64,000 bases of DNA from Saccharopolyspora gloriosae (lineage in GTDB: Bacteria; Actinomycetota; Actinomycetes; Mycobacteriales; Pseudonocardiaceae). Under the pieces are notes generated by a model. It saw nothing but the letters and a program-made list of their open reading frames with translations. It was not told the DNA's origin and did not search any database. The stretch's first letter is position 1. Every line of letters begins with the position of its first letter. Below, in pieces: positions 9,936-19,237 of the stretch. The translations under genes were made by a program, and so were the position numbers. The DNA lies in assembly GCF_022828475.1 (NCBI RefSeq), contig NZ_CP059557.1, forward strand, positions 5,689,470 to 5,753,469. The letters run 5' to 3'.

Positions 9936-10924
9936 GGGAATTCGACTATCGCCGCGCCACCGACGTGCGCACGGCCACCACGCTGCTCGCGGTGAACCCG
10001 GACGCGCGGTTCCTCGGCGGCGGCACGAACCTCGTGGACCTGATGAAGACCGGGGTGGAGACACCGCCGCAGCTCATCGACGTGCGCCGGCTCCCGCTGG
10101 ACCACATCGAGGTCACCGAGGACGGCGGCCTGCGGATCGGCGCGACCGCCACCAACAGCGACGTGGCCAACCATCCCGAGGTGCGGCGGCGCTTCCCCGC
10201 GCTCGCCCAGGCCGTGCTGGCAGGCGCCTCCGGGCAACTGCGCAATGTGGCCACCGTCGGCGGGAACCTGTTGCAGCGCACCCGTTGCGGCTACTTCGCC
10301 GACGTTGCGCAGCCCTGCAACAAGCGGGTGCCCGGCAGCGGCTGCCCGGCGATCGAGGGCGAGCACCACAACCACGCGATCTTCGACTGGTCCGAGCACT
10401 GCGCCGCGACCAGCCCGTCGGACATGGGAGTGGCGCTGGCCGCCTTCGACGCGGTGGTGTCCTACGAGACCGCCGACGGCGCCGGCGAACTGTCCTATTC
10501 GGACTTACACCGGCCGGTCGGGGACAGCCCGCACGAGGAGACGACGCTGCCCGCCGGTGCGCTGATCACCGGGATCACGTTGCCCGCAGCCCCGATCGCG
10601 ACCCGGTCGCGCTACCGGAAGGTGCGCGAACGCGCCTCCTACGCGTTCGCCAACGGCTCCATCGCCGCCGCCCTGGACGTGCGCGACGGAGTCGTCGAGG
10701 ACGTGCGGATCGGATTCGGCGCGGTCGCGAACCGGCCGTGGCGGGCGCACGCAGCCGAACGGGCGCTGCTCGGACGGCCCGCCACCGCCGAGGAGTTCGC
10801 CACCGCCGCGGACACCGAGCTCGCCGCCGCGAAACCCTTGCCGCACAACGGCTACAAGGTGCCGTTGATCCGGAACCTGGTGGTGACCGTGCTGACCGAA
10901 CTCACCGAGGAGACCACCCGATGA
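9932..10924 (+). CDS. Xanthine/aldehyde oxidoreductase, FAD-binding subunit (PaoB/YagS-like)
   Basis: A 330-residue FAD subunit of the molybdopterin dehydrogenase family. The N-terminal FAD loop appears as FLGGGTNLVDLMK (residues ~27-39), and NVATVGGNLLQRTRC supplies the second flavin-contact region. The cysteines in RTRCGYFADV, QPCNKR and GSGCPA, with the HCAAT that follows, match the extra [4Fe-4S] cluster found in YagS/PaoB-type subunits. The subunit therefore belongs to the periplasmic-type aldehyde oxidase lineage rather than classic xanthine dehydrogenases. The GTG start overlaps the upstream stop (GTGA), and its own stop overlaps the next ATG (ATGA), which implies translational coupling. 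Confidence 0.9.
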   Translation: MREFDYRRATDVRTATTLLAVNPDARFLGGGTNLVDLMKTGVETPPQLIDVRRLPLDHIEVTEDGGLRIGATATNSDVANHPEVRRRFPALAQAVLAGASGQLRNVATVGGNLLQRTRCGYFADVAQPCNKRVPGSGCPAIEGEHHNHAIFDWSEHCAATSPSDMGVALAAFDAVVSYETADGAGELSYSDLHRPVGDSPHEETTLPAGALITGITLPAAPIATRSRYRKVRERASYAFANGSIAAALDVRDGVVEDVRIGFGAVANRPWRAHAAERALLGRPATAEEFATAADTELAAAKPLPHNGYKVPLIRNLVVTVLTELTEETTR

Positions 10925-13038
10925 CCACCACCGACCCACGGGTGGGCACCGCAGGCCCGACCGCCCCCGCCGACACCGGAACCGTCGGCTCCGCGCGCAC
11001 CCGGCTCGAAGGCCGCGCCAAGGTCACCGGCGAGGCCCGCTACGCCGCCGACCACCCCATCGAGGACCTCGCGCACGGCTCGCTGGTGCTGTCCACCATT
11101 GCCCGCGGCCGGATCACCTCGATCGGCGAGGACGCGGTGCTGGACATGCCGGGCGTGCTCACCGTGCTGCACCACGGCAACGCGCCCCGCCTCAACCCGG
11201 AAGCCGGGATCTTCGGTCCCGACCCGGGATTGCAGCTGCTCCAAGACGACCGGGTGCAGTACGCGGGACATCCGGTGGCGCTCGTGGTGGCGAAGACGCC
11301 GGAGCAGGCCCGTGCCGCCGCCGACGCCCTCGAAGTCACCTACGAAGAGCAACCGCACGACTCCGAGTTCCGCGCCGATCACCCCGCGGAGTACGCGCCG
11401 CAGGGCGCGGGCACCGTCGACAAGGGCGACGTGGACGCCGAAGCCGACGGGGCCGCGGCAGTCGTCCACCACAGCTACACCACCTCCGAAGAGCACCACA
11501 CGGCGATGGAGCCGCACGCGTCCATGGCGCGCTGGGAGGACGGGCGGCTGGAGGTGGTCGACGCCAACCAGGGTTCCTTCCTGGCCGCGAAGGTCGTGTC
11601 GACGCTGTTCGATCTCGACCCGGCGTCGGTGCGGGTCCGTTCCGAGCACGTCGGCGGCGGTTTCGGTTCCAAAGCGATCGGCCCGCAGCTGGTGTTCGCG
11701 GTGATGGCCGCGACCCGGCTGCGGCGACCGGTGCGGGTGGTGCTGACCCGCCCTCAGGTCTTCGCGATCACCTCCCTGCGGTCGGCGACCGAGCAGCGCG
11801 TGCGGCTCGCCGCGGACGCCGACGGCAGGCTGCGCGCCATCGACCACGAGTCGCGCTCGTTCACCTCCACCATCAAGGAATTCGTGGAGCTCGGCACCGA
11901 ACTCACCGGCGTGATGTACGCGTCCGAAGCCATCCGCACCCGCACCAAGGTGGTGCCGCTGAACGTGCCCTCGCCCGGCTGGATGCGCGCACCCGGCGCG
12001 GCCCCCGGATCGTTCGCCCTGGAGTCGGCGATGGACGAGCTGGCGCAGCAGCTCGACGTCGACCCGGTGGAGCTGCGGTTGCGCAACGAGCCGGCCGTCG
12101 GCCCCGTCTCCGGGACGCCGTTCAGCAGCCGCAGGCTGGTGGACTGCCTGGAGCAGGGCGCGAGCCGCTTCGGCTGGTGGCAGCGGGACCGGCGTCCCGG
12201 GATGCGCCGGGACGGGCGCTGGCTGCTCGGCACCGGCGTCGCCGCGGGTTCGTTCGGCGCCGGTCCGATGCCCTCGACCGCCGCCATCACCGCCGAAACC
12301 GACGGCACCTACGAAGTGCGCATCACCGCCGCCGACATCGGCACCGGGGCGCGCACCGCGCTGTCCCAGGTCGCGGCGGAAGCTCTGGAGGTGCCGCTGG
12401 AGGCGGTGCGGATCCGGATCGCCGACAGCGACTTCGGCCCCGCTTTCCTCGCGGGAGGCTCCCGAGGCACCGAGTCCTGGTCGTTCGCGATCATCGAAGC
12501 GGCCGCGGCGCTGCACAAGAAGCTCGCCGCCGGTGAGCGGGCACCGGTGACCGCGCGGGCCGACACCACCGAGCTGATCGGCGCCCGCAAGCAGCTCGAA
12601 CGGCACTCGTTCAGCTCCCAGTTCGCCGAGGTAGCGGTCGACGTGACCAGCGGCGAGGTGCGGGTGCGGCGGTTGCTGGGCACGTTCGCGGTGGGGCGGA
12701 TCATCAACCCGCTGACCGCGCGCAGCCAGTTCGCCGGAGGCATGATCATGGGGCTGTCGATGGCGCTGCACGAAGAAGGCGTGCGGGACGCCACCGGCAG
12801 GCAGGCCAACGCGAACCTCGCCGGGTACCACATCTCCGCGCACGCGGACGTGCCCGAGATCGACACGTATTGGGTCGACGATCCCGACGAGGACAACCCG
12901 TCCGGGGTGAAGGGCATCGGTGAGGTCGGCATCGTCGGCACCGCCGCCGCCATCGCCAACGCCGTGTGGCACGCCACCGGTGTGCGCCACCGGAACCTGC
13001 CGATCAGTCTCGACCGGGTGCTCGACGCGGCCGGGTAG
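10921..13038 (+). CDS. Xanthine/aldehyde oxidoreductase, molybdopterin-binding subunit (PaoC/YagR-like)
   Basis: The 705-residue catalytic subunit, shorter than stand-alone xanthine dehydrogenases and matching the PaoC type. It carries the N-terminal aldehyde-oxidase a/b hammerhead (GRAKVTGEARYAADHP), the molybdopterin contacts GGGFGSK near residue 242 and RAPGAAPGSFALES near 357, and the C-terminal KGIGEVGIVGT with the expected catalytic Glu near residue 663. The substrate is an aldehyde or N-heterocycle and cannot be fixed. No XdhC/PaoD-type maturation factor lies next to it in this window, which is unusual since one often follows. Confidence 0.9.
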   Translation: MTTTDPRVGTAGPTAPADTGTVGSARTRLEGRAKVTGEARYAADHPIEDLAHGSLVLSTIARGRITSIGEDAVLDMPGVLTVLHHGNAPRLNPEAGIFGPDPGLQLLQDDRVQYAGHPVALVVAKTPEQARAAADALEVTYEEQPHDSEFRADHPAEYAPQGAGTVDKGDVDAEADGAAAVVHHSYTTSEEHHTAMEPHASMARWEDGRLEVVDANQGSFLAAKVVSTLFDLDPASVRVRSEHVGGGFGSKAIGPQLVFAVMAATRLRRPVRVVLTRPQVFAITSLRSATEQRVRLAADADGRLRAIDHESRSFTSTIKEFVELGTELTGVMYASEAIRTRTKVVPLNVPSPGWMRAPGAAPGSFALESAMDELAQQLDVDPVELRLRNEPAVGPVSGTPFSSRRLVDCLEQGASRFGWWQRDRRPGMRRDGRWLLGTGVAAGSFGAGPMPSTAAITAETDGTYEVRITAADIGTGARTALSQVAAEALEVPLEAVRIRIADSDFGPAFLAGGSRGTESWSFAIIEAAAALHKKLAAGERAPVTARADTTELIGARKQLERHSFSSQFAEVAVDVTSGEVRVRRLLGTFAVGRIINPLTARSQFAGGMIMGLSMALHEEGVRDATGRQANANLAGYHISAHADVPEIDTYWVDDPDEDNPSGVKGIGEVGIVGTAAAIANAVWHATGVRHRNLPISLDRVLDAAG

Positions 13039-13149
13039 TTCGCGGCAAAGTGATCATCTCGGCGGTCCGCTCACTCCGGAACGGGGTGGGCGGGCCGCCG
13101 TTCTTGCTGGTCAGGGAGCGCCACTCGCTGATAGCGGGGGAATGGACCG

Positions 13150-13172
13150 TTCGACCGATGCGACCGGTCGAA
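13150..13172. terminator. Inverted repeat between convergent genes, candidate bidirectional terminator
   Basis: A perfect 8-bp stem, TTCGACCG and CGGTCGAA, with a 7-nt loop lies between the ends of the molybdopterin subunit and the TetR gene. There is no T-tract, so factor-independent termination would be weak. Confidence 0.4.
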
Positions 13173-13193
13173 TGCTGCGTTGACCTGCCGGCG

Positions 13194-13763
13194 TCAGCGG
13201 ACGCGGAGGCCGTCGAACAGGAGGTCCAGCAGCCGCTCAGCCTGCTCCCGGTGCTCGTCTCCCCCGGCGGCCATCGCGATGCCGAACAGGCCCAGTAGCA
13301 GATCCGCCGCCGGAACGTCGTCCCTGATCACTCCGGCGCGGGCGCCCGCGTCCAGCAGCGGCGTGATCGAGTCGAGCAGCATTTCCTTGCTCTTGTCATA
13401 CGGCGCCCCGCCGGAGTCGATGACGGCCCGCAGCGCATCGGCCATCCCCAGCTTCGCCGTCGCGTAGTCGAGCGCGCGGCCCATCCAGGCCCGCAGCGCC
13501 TCCCCCGGCGGCAACGTCGCGAGCAGGTGCGGCGAGGCATCGCACAGGCGGCTCAGCTCGTGCCGGTAGGCGGCCTCGATCAACGCCTCCCTGGTCGGGA
13601 AGTTCCGGTACAGCGTCCCGGACCCCACGCCCGCTTCCTTCGCGATGTGATCGAGGTGCGCGTCCAACCCCCGCTCAGCGAACATCCGCGCAGCGGTGGA
13701 GAGGATCTTGTCCCGATTCCGCTGCGCGTCGGCCCGCAGCGGGCGGCCGGACTCCCTGCACAT
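13194..13763 (-). CDS. TetR/AcrR family transcriptional regulator
   Basis: A 189-residue regulator. The N-terminal helix-turn-helix reads RNRDKILSTAARMFAERG, then HIAKEAGVGSGTLYRNFPTR (residues ~13-50), typical of TetR, with an all-helical ligand-binding domain after it. The start at 13763 is supported by GGGGGAG about 10 bases upstream. The alternative ATG at 13781 lies within that ribosome site. It is convergent with the molybdenum oxidoreductase operon, so it may or may not control it. No operator was identified. Confidence 0.85.
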   Translation of the reverse strand: MCRESGRPLRADAQRNRDKILSTAARMFAERGLDAHLDHIAKEAGVGSGTLYRNFPTREALIEAAYRHELSRLCDASPHLLATLPPGEALRAWMGRALDYATAKLGMADALRAVIDSGGAPYDKSKEMLLDSITPLLDAGARAGVIRDDVPAADLLLGLFGIAMAAGGDEHREQAERLLDLLFDGLRVR

Positions 13764-14164
13764 GCGGCGATTCTCCCCCATGCCCCGATCACGGCTTCCG
13801 CACCCGGAACGCCGAACCGGCCGGAGAGAACGATCGTGTTCACGACGGGCTCGCAGCGACGCGGCGGGAAGCCCCGCACGCGTCTTATTCCCCTCTCCTG
13901 GCTCCCGGGGGACCTCGACGCACGGACGGTGTGCGGACGAGCAAGCAGGTGGTCCGTCGCGGCCGTGGGATTGCTGACGCAGGAACGCGAGTTCGGGGTA
14001 GGCGCGAGTCCCAGCGGGTCGTGCGAGAGATGGCCCTGGCGACGGCGTCGTAGTCGAACTGGAGGGAACGGCCGGTCGGCAGAAGCGCCGACGTGCTGCA
14101 CCGCGGACCAGGGTGCGGACCTCGCCCGCGGTGCAGATGCCGCCGGAAGCGCAAGGAGCGCGGG
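13764..14164. other. 401-bp gap without a supported gene
   Basis: This lies upstream of the TetR gene and downstream of the YbaB-like gene, both on the minus strand. The base composition is coding-like and long frames run through it, but none shows a conserved domain or a ribosome site. It may contain the TetR promoter. A decayed gene is possible but not shown. Confidence 0.3.
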
Positions 14165-14764
14165 TCAGTCCCGTAACGGGTCGAAGTCGGGGCCGAAGTC
14201 CCCGTCGTCGTCATCGACCGGCCTGCGCCGCTGCGGCTTCTTCGGCGCCGCGGACGGGTTCGCGCTCGGCGGTGCGGGCGGTGCCGCGGGCGGCCGAGGC
14301 TTCGGGTCGTCGTCCTCCGGTGGCGCCCACTTGCCGGAGTCCGGCTGTTCGGCCTCGGGCTCGTCGGGTTCCTCCGGGAACCGCTCCCGCAGGTTGTCCA
14401 ACATCATCGACCGCGTCTGCTGGTCCTCATCGCCGAGCTGCTCGGTCATCACCTCGCCGACCTTGGCGGCGATGTCGGACTGCGCCTTGCGCATCGTGTC
14501 CATGATCTGCGCGGACAGTTCCTGCAGCGGCATCGAGCGGATCTTCTCGGTGAACTGCACGTCGGTGACGCTGCCATCGGCGCGCACCGTCACCTTCACC
14601 CGGCCGTCCGGGCCGGTGGCCGTCAACCGGATCTGCTCGGTCTGCTCGCGCACCGCCTGGTAGCGCTGGGCCTTCTGCGCGAAGCCCTGCGCCCACTGCT
14701 CGATGCGCCGCTCCGCCTCGTCCGGGTCACTGCCGAGCGCAGCGAATCCACCGGGTCCGGACAT
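14165..14764 (-). CDS. YbaB/EbfC-family protein, last gene of the type VII substrate cluster
   Basis: A 199-residue protein. Residues ~15-115 form a helical and beta core like the YbaB/EbfC nucleoid-associated fold (EQTEQIRLTATGPDGRVKVTV, RADGSVTDVQF). The C-terminal ~75 residues are acidic and proline-rich, ending in a poly-Asp patch, and are probably disordered. Such YbaB-like proteins with long acidic tails recur next to EspG/EspC-type genes in actinomycetes. The role is unknown: DNA binding is known for short YbaB, but a secretion-linked role is only suggested by the neighbours. The gene starts 51 bp after the EspC-like gene. Confidence 0.75.
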   Translation of the reverse strand: MSGPGGFAALGSDPDEAERRIEQWAQGFAQKAQRYQAVREQTEQIRLTATGPDGRVKVTVRADGSVTDVQFTEKIRSMPLQELSAQIMDTMRKAQSDIAAKVGEVMTEQLGDEDQQTRSMMLDNLRERFPEEPDEPEAEQPDSGKWAPPEDDDPKPRPPAAPPAPPSANPSAAPKKPQRRRPVDDDDGDFGPDFDPLRD

Positions 14765-14815
14765 GGTCCGCCTCCATCACATGCTCAGTACTGCTGAAAT
14801 CCGTTCGGGTGCCGC

Positions 14816-15199
14816 TCAGGCGTCTTGCGGCGCTTGACCGCCGTGGGCGGCGCTCTTGAGCGTGAACTGCTGCGCGGACTTGCCCTCGGGCAGGTGCTGG
14901 CGCTCGAACTGCCGGAAGGACTCCGCGTTGTCCTCGTCGTTGGAGTCGTACTCCTTCGCCGTGTTGCGGATGTTCTCCGCCGTGACCTCAACGCCCTCGC
15001 GTGCCGCCTCCAGCGCGGTCACGCCCTCCTCCTCCATCGGATTCACGATGGGCGGCAGGAACGAGCACAACAGCCCGTAGGCCTCGTCGGACATGCTGAC
15101 CTCCTTGGCCGCCGAGACCGCGGTGTCCAACCGGTCGGTCAGCGCGTCCAGATGGCTCGCGTGCGCCCGCAACTCCTCCGAGACGACTTCGTAGGGCAT
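14816..15199 (-). CDS. EspC-family type VII secretion substrate (DUF2580)
   Basis: A 127-residue small helical protein with the N-terminal pattern of ESX-1-associated EspC/DUF2580 proteins: a long helix (VVSEELRAHASHLDALTDRLDTAV), a central turn, then a second helix ending near TAENIRNTAKEYDSNDEDN. The YxxxD-like YDSND sits where T7SS substrates carry the export signal after the helical hairpin. There is no Sec signal. It is likely exported by an ESX machine encoded elsewhere. Confidence 0.75.
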   Translation of the reverse strand: MPYEVVSEELRAHASHLDALTDRLDTAVSAAKEVSMSDEAYGLLCSFLPPIVNPMEEEGVTALEAAREGVEVTAENIRNTAKEYDSNDEDNAESFRQFERQHLPEGKSAQQFTLKSAAHGGQAPQDA

Positions 15200-15258
15200 G
15201 TCCGAAACTCCTCACGATGAATGTCCGTGCCGCGCGCGGGAACCGCCGGCGGTGCGGC

Positions 15259-16044
15259 TCAGCGGCCCAGCAGGTCTTCGAAGTCCATTGTGGACAGGAC
15301 GTCGGCGACGCGTTGCTCGATGCGGCTGTGATCGGCGGGCATGATGCTCAGCCACTCGCCCTGGTTGACCATCAAATACCGGCCCTGATGCGTGTCGAAC
15401 CAAGTGACCAGCGTCGCCGCCCGCGTCGCACCGCGGGACACGCCGATCTGCCCGCCCGCCCGGCGATTCGTCGCCAACTCCAGCAACGCGTCCACGTCCT
15501 CGGCGGACATTCCCGTGCGCAGCAACGCCGTGCGATCGTCGAGATCACCACCGAACGGGTCGTCCCCGAAATCATCGTCGTCGTTGGCGACCTTCTCCAG
15601 CGACTCCTTGCGCACCGTGAACCCGCGTCCCCGGCCCGGATCGGCGGGTGCGAGCACCCCGACCGCGACGCTCGCCAACGCCCGCGGCCGGAACCCCTGC
15701 AACCGCACCTGATCGTCGGCGAGCACCGCGAGCACCCCGGCACGCCCGTTCACCGCGGCCAACGCTCGCAACGGCCCGTCCGCCACACCGACGACGTCCA
15801 CCGAGAACTCGTGGTCACCCAGCAGCCGCAGCAAACCCTCCAGCTCGTCGTCGAGCCGATCGCCCGACACGAGATCGCGGGCGGCGAGCTTGCGATACAC
15901 CTCACCGGTGAGCTCGGCGCGTTCCTCCATCGTCGCCCCGATGCTCGGTACCCGAAGCGGGTACGGCGCCCGGCGCATCCCGAGCGAACCCGCCACCAGG
16001 TCGAACTCGTAGGCGGACAGCACACATTCCGGATTGCTGTTCAT
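15259..16044 (-). CDS. EspG-family type VII secretion chaperone
   Basis: A 261-residue cytosolic protein of the EspG family, which binds the tips of PE-PPE-type substrates to keep them soluble before export. The order fits EspG: an N-terminal beta element (CVLSAYEFDLVAGSLGM), a central helical region with LAARDLVSGDRL, and a C-terminal beta sheet with YLMVNQGEWLSIMPAD then a final helix RIEQRVADVLSTM. The start at 16044 begins 10 bp after the PPE-like gene ends, so the two are likely co-translated as substrate and chaperone. Confidence 0.8.
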   Translation of the reverse strand: MNSNPECVLSAYEFDLVAGSLGMRRAPYPLRVPSIGATMEERAELTGEVYRKLAARDLVSGDRLDDELEGLLRLLGDHEFSVDVVGVADGPLRALAAVNGRAGVLAVLADDQVRLQGFRPRALASVAVGVLAPADPGRGRGFTVRKESLEKVANDDDDFGDDPFGGDLDDRTALLRTGMSAEDVDALLELATNRRAGGQIGVSRGATRAATLVTWFDTHQGRYLMVNQGEWLSIMPADHSRIEQRVADVLSTMDFEDLLGR

Positions 16045-16054
16045 CGTCGGTGTC

Positions 16055-17715
16055 TCAGCCGTCCTTCTTCTTCGGCTTGCCGCCACCGATCACCGGCGGC
16101 GGCAGGTCCGCACCCGGAACTTCGACGATCGGCGTGCTCTCCACGTACTTCGCCCGGCGTTCCTCGTCCTCACCGCCACGACCGCGCCCGGCCGCCGCCC
16201 CCGGCGCACCCATACCACCAGCACCGGCACCGGCGCCTGCACCGGCCGAGCCGCCACCGGCCGGACCAGCGGCCGGGCCGCCCGTCGACCCCGTGCCCAC
16301 CGAAGAACGGCCGCCGGCACCCACGTTCGAACCACCGGAACCGCCCGCACCCTGCGAGCCTCCGGCTCCACCAGAACCGCCCGCACCCTGCGATCCACCG
16401 GCGCCACCCGCACCCAGCGATCCGCCCGAACCGGATCCGCCCGTGCTCGGGATGGGCGGAATCGCACCGCTCCAGCCCGAACGACCGCCCTGCCCGGTGC
16501 CGCCCGGCCCAGTACCGCCGCCGGGGCCTTGCCCGGGCCTGCGACCACCTGGCGCGACCGGACCGCCCCGGGAGTGTCCGGGGATTCCAGCTTCGGCACC
16601 GGGCGGTGCTTGATCGTGGGCGGATCGACCGAGTTGGGTGAAGTCTTGCCCTTAGGACCGGAGCCCTGCGAGGTGGTGCTCTCCGGACCGTTCTTCCGGT
16701 CCACCGGGCTCTTGCCCTGGTTGTTCCCGCCGCCGAAACCGTCCAGCGAGGGCACACGAGCGCCCGCGCCTTGGTTCGAACCGCCCTTGTCACCGGAGAC
16801 CTGCGAGGTGTGCTCCAGCTGCGGAGCACTGGCCGACGTGTTCGACGCGGGGGTGTTCAGCGCGGCCATCCGCTTCGTGGCCTCCGCGCCGCCCTGCTGC
16901 GGATCGATCGGCGGGACCGCGGCGCCGGGAGCGGAAGGCTCCCCGCCCGGGGTCACGGGCTGCTGAACACCGGGCGCCTGTCCCGGCCCGGACGCACCCG
17001 CGGACCCGGTGCTCTCAGGCGTCCCATTCGGCTGAAAGGCGCTGTTGGCTTTGACGCCCGCCTTCTCGCCGTCCCTGATCGGGTCCGGCGGCGGCTCGAA
17101 CCGGGGAGTGCTCCCGTCGACCACGCGGGAATCGCTCTCCATCCGCTCCATCACGGCGACGGCCTGATCGTGGGCGGAGTCCGCCTTATCCTGCTGCTGC
17201 TTCATGTCCTTCATGGCGGCCACGATGCCCATCAGCACACCGGCACCGTTCTCGCGGCCGAGGGAGCCGTAGACGCCGACGATCTCGTCTTTGAACTCGA
17301 CGTCCTTCGGCTCGGGCATGCTCGTCTTGGCGGCCTCCATGACCTGGCCCTGCTCGCCGATCCGCTTGCCGAGGTCGCCTGCGGTGTTCCCCGCGTCGGA
17401 GGTCCAGCGGGCCAGCTCGTGGATCGCGCCGCGCGCCGACTGCGCCGCCTCGCCCTGCCAGCCCTCCTCGGTGCCGCGCAGCCGTTCGGCCATGCGCTGG
17501 GAGGAATCCCCGATCTCGGTGCCCATCCGCGACCAGTCCTGGGCGAGCTCGCCGACCCGGCCGGGCTCGTTGTCGTTGTGCACCGCCTCGTAGAGCTCGC
17601 GGTGGCTGCGCGAACTCCAGTTCTGGGTGTCCCGCAACACCAGGTCCGTGCCCGGGGCCGCCGTGCCGAGCTTGGCCCGCGTCGCTTCGCCGGTGCCCTG
17701 ATCTTCCTGCGTCAT
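16055..17715 (-). CDS. PPE/WXG-like type VII substrate with Pro/Gly-rich C-terminus; frameshift near 16567
   Basis: A predicted secreted or surface protein of about 550 residues. The N-terminal ~180 residues are helical with an EGWQGEAA turn (WxG motif) near residue 90, then a long low-complexity Pro/Gly/Ser/Gln region. As read, the frame leaves the Gly-rich sequence at ...SPDTPG (about 16567) and runs on as implausible Arg/Val-rich sequence to 16090. The other frame continues the expected GGSGGAGG-type repeats and ends in the conserved-looking tail GEDEERRAKYVESTPIVEV ... GGGKPKKKDG, stopping at 16055. One missing G in a GGGG run explains it. The ATG at 17715 has GGGGGAAG upstream. This is either a genuine disruption, slippage at the G-run, or a sequence error. 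Confidence 0.72.
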
Positions 17716-17969
17716 GTTCTGGTTCTTCCCCCTCAAGCCGCGACCGCGCCCGGCGGCCGCACACCCAAGTCAAGTTCGAGAATCAAGTTCGAGGACGGGC
17801 ACGGACGCCCGTGGACTCTCCTGCCGCGCGACTCGGCCTCGCACGACTCTTCCGCGATGGCGACCGGTCGCCACGGCCCGTCAACGGTCCGGCACCGGCG
17901 CCGCGAACGGTCGGCGTCGAGGTGCAATGGCGGCCGAGGCGACTCCCCCTGACCGCCACCACGTGCTGC

Positions 17970-18428
17970 TCACAGCTGGGACTTGAGTTTCTGGAACATG
18001 TCGACGGCGTGCTCGTCGGAGGTCTGGTACTGGCGCATCGCCTCGCCCACCGCGTCCTGCGCCTCGTCGAGCACCCGGCGGTACTCCTTGAGCACGCCGG
18101 TGAACGAGTCGCCCTCGCTGGTGGTCCGATCCACGAACTTCCCGGCCATCGCCTCGGCCACCGGGTTCTGCCCGAGCGGCGCGCGACGACCGAGGTCGTC
18201 GGCCCGACGCAACCAGGCGTCGACCTGATCCATCTGGTCGGTCAGCAGCTCCCGGACTTCGCGGCCCGCGGCGGGATCCAGTTGCAGCCGTCCGGACGCC
18301 ACGTCCGAGCGGAGCGTGCCGACCGCGGCCGCCGAGGCCTGCAGGCGCTTCGACGCGACCTTCATCGGCTGCGCCGGCTCCGTACCGGCCTGCACCGGTC
18401 GCAGCTCAGCTTCCTCTCCGCCGCTCAT
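17970..18428 (-). CDS. Small helical protein, first gene of the type VII substrate cluster
   Basis: A 152-residue helical, charged protein with no signal peptide or membrane span. Helices cover about residues 18-55 and 60-150 (REVRELLTDQMDQVDAWLRRADDLG; LKEYRRVLDEAQDAVGEAMRQY). The size and helical-hairpin character resemble WXG100/ESX-associated proteins, but I see no clear WxG. The start at 18428 has GAGGGGGAG just upstream. It is the first of five same-strand genes (this, PPE-like, EspG, EspC-like, YbaB-like). A 254-bp gap to the PPE-like gene may hold a second promoter. Confidence 0.65.
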   Translation of the reverse strand: MSGGEEAELRPVQAGTEPAQPMKVASKRLQASAAAVGTLRSDVASGRLQLDPAAGREVRELLTDQMDQVDAWLRRADDLGRRAPLGQNPVAEAMAGKFVDRTTSEGDSFTGVLKEYRRVLDEAQDAVGEAMRQYQTSDEHAVDMFQKLKSQL

Positions 18429-18792
18429 GACTCCCCCTCGGAGCTCACAAATCCCGGACACGACATGCCCCGGCGGAACCGAACCCCCCGGAACGGGCGC
18501 CTGCCGGTGATACAAGATCTACCGGAATGACTCTGATCAACAACAGGGTGGTCACGGTGATCGTTACCACCCGGCAATCAGATCGACCCGATACGGCGGA
18601 AATTCCGCTGAGGACTCAACCTCCGGCTCGCTCACACGTCCGCCAGTTGGACGAACCTGCGATTTCCCAGGCCAGGACAAGAATTCGATTAGAAGTCGGC
18701 CGGAGCGGCATGGTTGCATCGCCGCACCGGACGGACGGCGGAATCCTACCCGGACGGCCCCGGGCATCGTTTTCCGCTCCCTGGCCGAGGAT
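18429..18792. other. 364-bp intergenic region, nothing clearly functional seen
   Basis: This lies upstream of the type VII cluster (minus) and downstream of a small membrane-protein gene (minus). It presumably contains the promoter of the type VII cluster. I find no convincing frame, RNA or strong inverted repeat. Confidence 0.3.
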
Positions 18793-18984
18793 TCAGCGCA
18801 ACGATCCGTTGGCGGACCGCACCAGGTCGGCCACGACCCACACCACGCCGCCGCCGAGCGCGACGGCCATCACGTAGTTCATCAGCTGCCACTGCTCCGC
18901 ATTGATCAGGGTCGGCACCACGGCGATGGAGAACATCGCGAGCACGAAGAAGTTGGCCAGATTGCGGCGGGTCGATTTGGACAT
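18793..18984 (-). CDS. Small membrane protein, two transmembrane helices
   Basis: A 63-residue protein with a basic N-terminus (MSKSTRRNL) and two predicted membrane spans: ANFFVLAMFSIAVVPTLI and LMNYVMAVALGGGVVWVVAD. A start at 18984 with GGAGC upstream is chosen. The frame is open further upstream, but that extension is arginine-rich and looks non-coding. The family is not recognised. No signal or enzyme motif. Confidence 0.6.
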   Translation of the reverse strand: MSKSTRRNLANFFVLAMFSIAVVPTLINAEQWQLMNYVMAVALGGGVVWVVADLVRSANGSLR

Positions 18985-19237
18985 GCTCTGCTCCGTTCGT
19001 TCTCGCACCGCTGCGGCGCGATCTCGTTCGCTGTCACCACTGAATCTTTCCGCCGGGCGCCCGCAAGCACATCGGGCCGGAGGACGAACCGGTTCCGGAC
19101 GCACCGGCCGAAAGTACGAACCCGCGCGAACCGCCCGGTTCCCTTGTCCGGCAACGCAACCGACGCGCAGTGGGCCGCTATCAACGTCCGCGGACCCGAG
19201 TACCATCGGCGGATCGTTTCCGCTTTGGGGAGAACGC

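Noticed and set aside
13063-13077. Isolated CGGTCCGCTCACTCC resembling one palindrome arm
   Set aside because: Only about 15 bp match, with no second arm at the expected spacing; chance similarity cannot be excluded.
13580-14101. Minus-strand frame between the TetR and YbaB-like genes
   Set aside because: The composition is arginine-rich and irregular, with no domain and partial overlap with the TetR gene.
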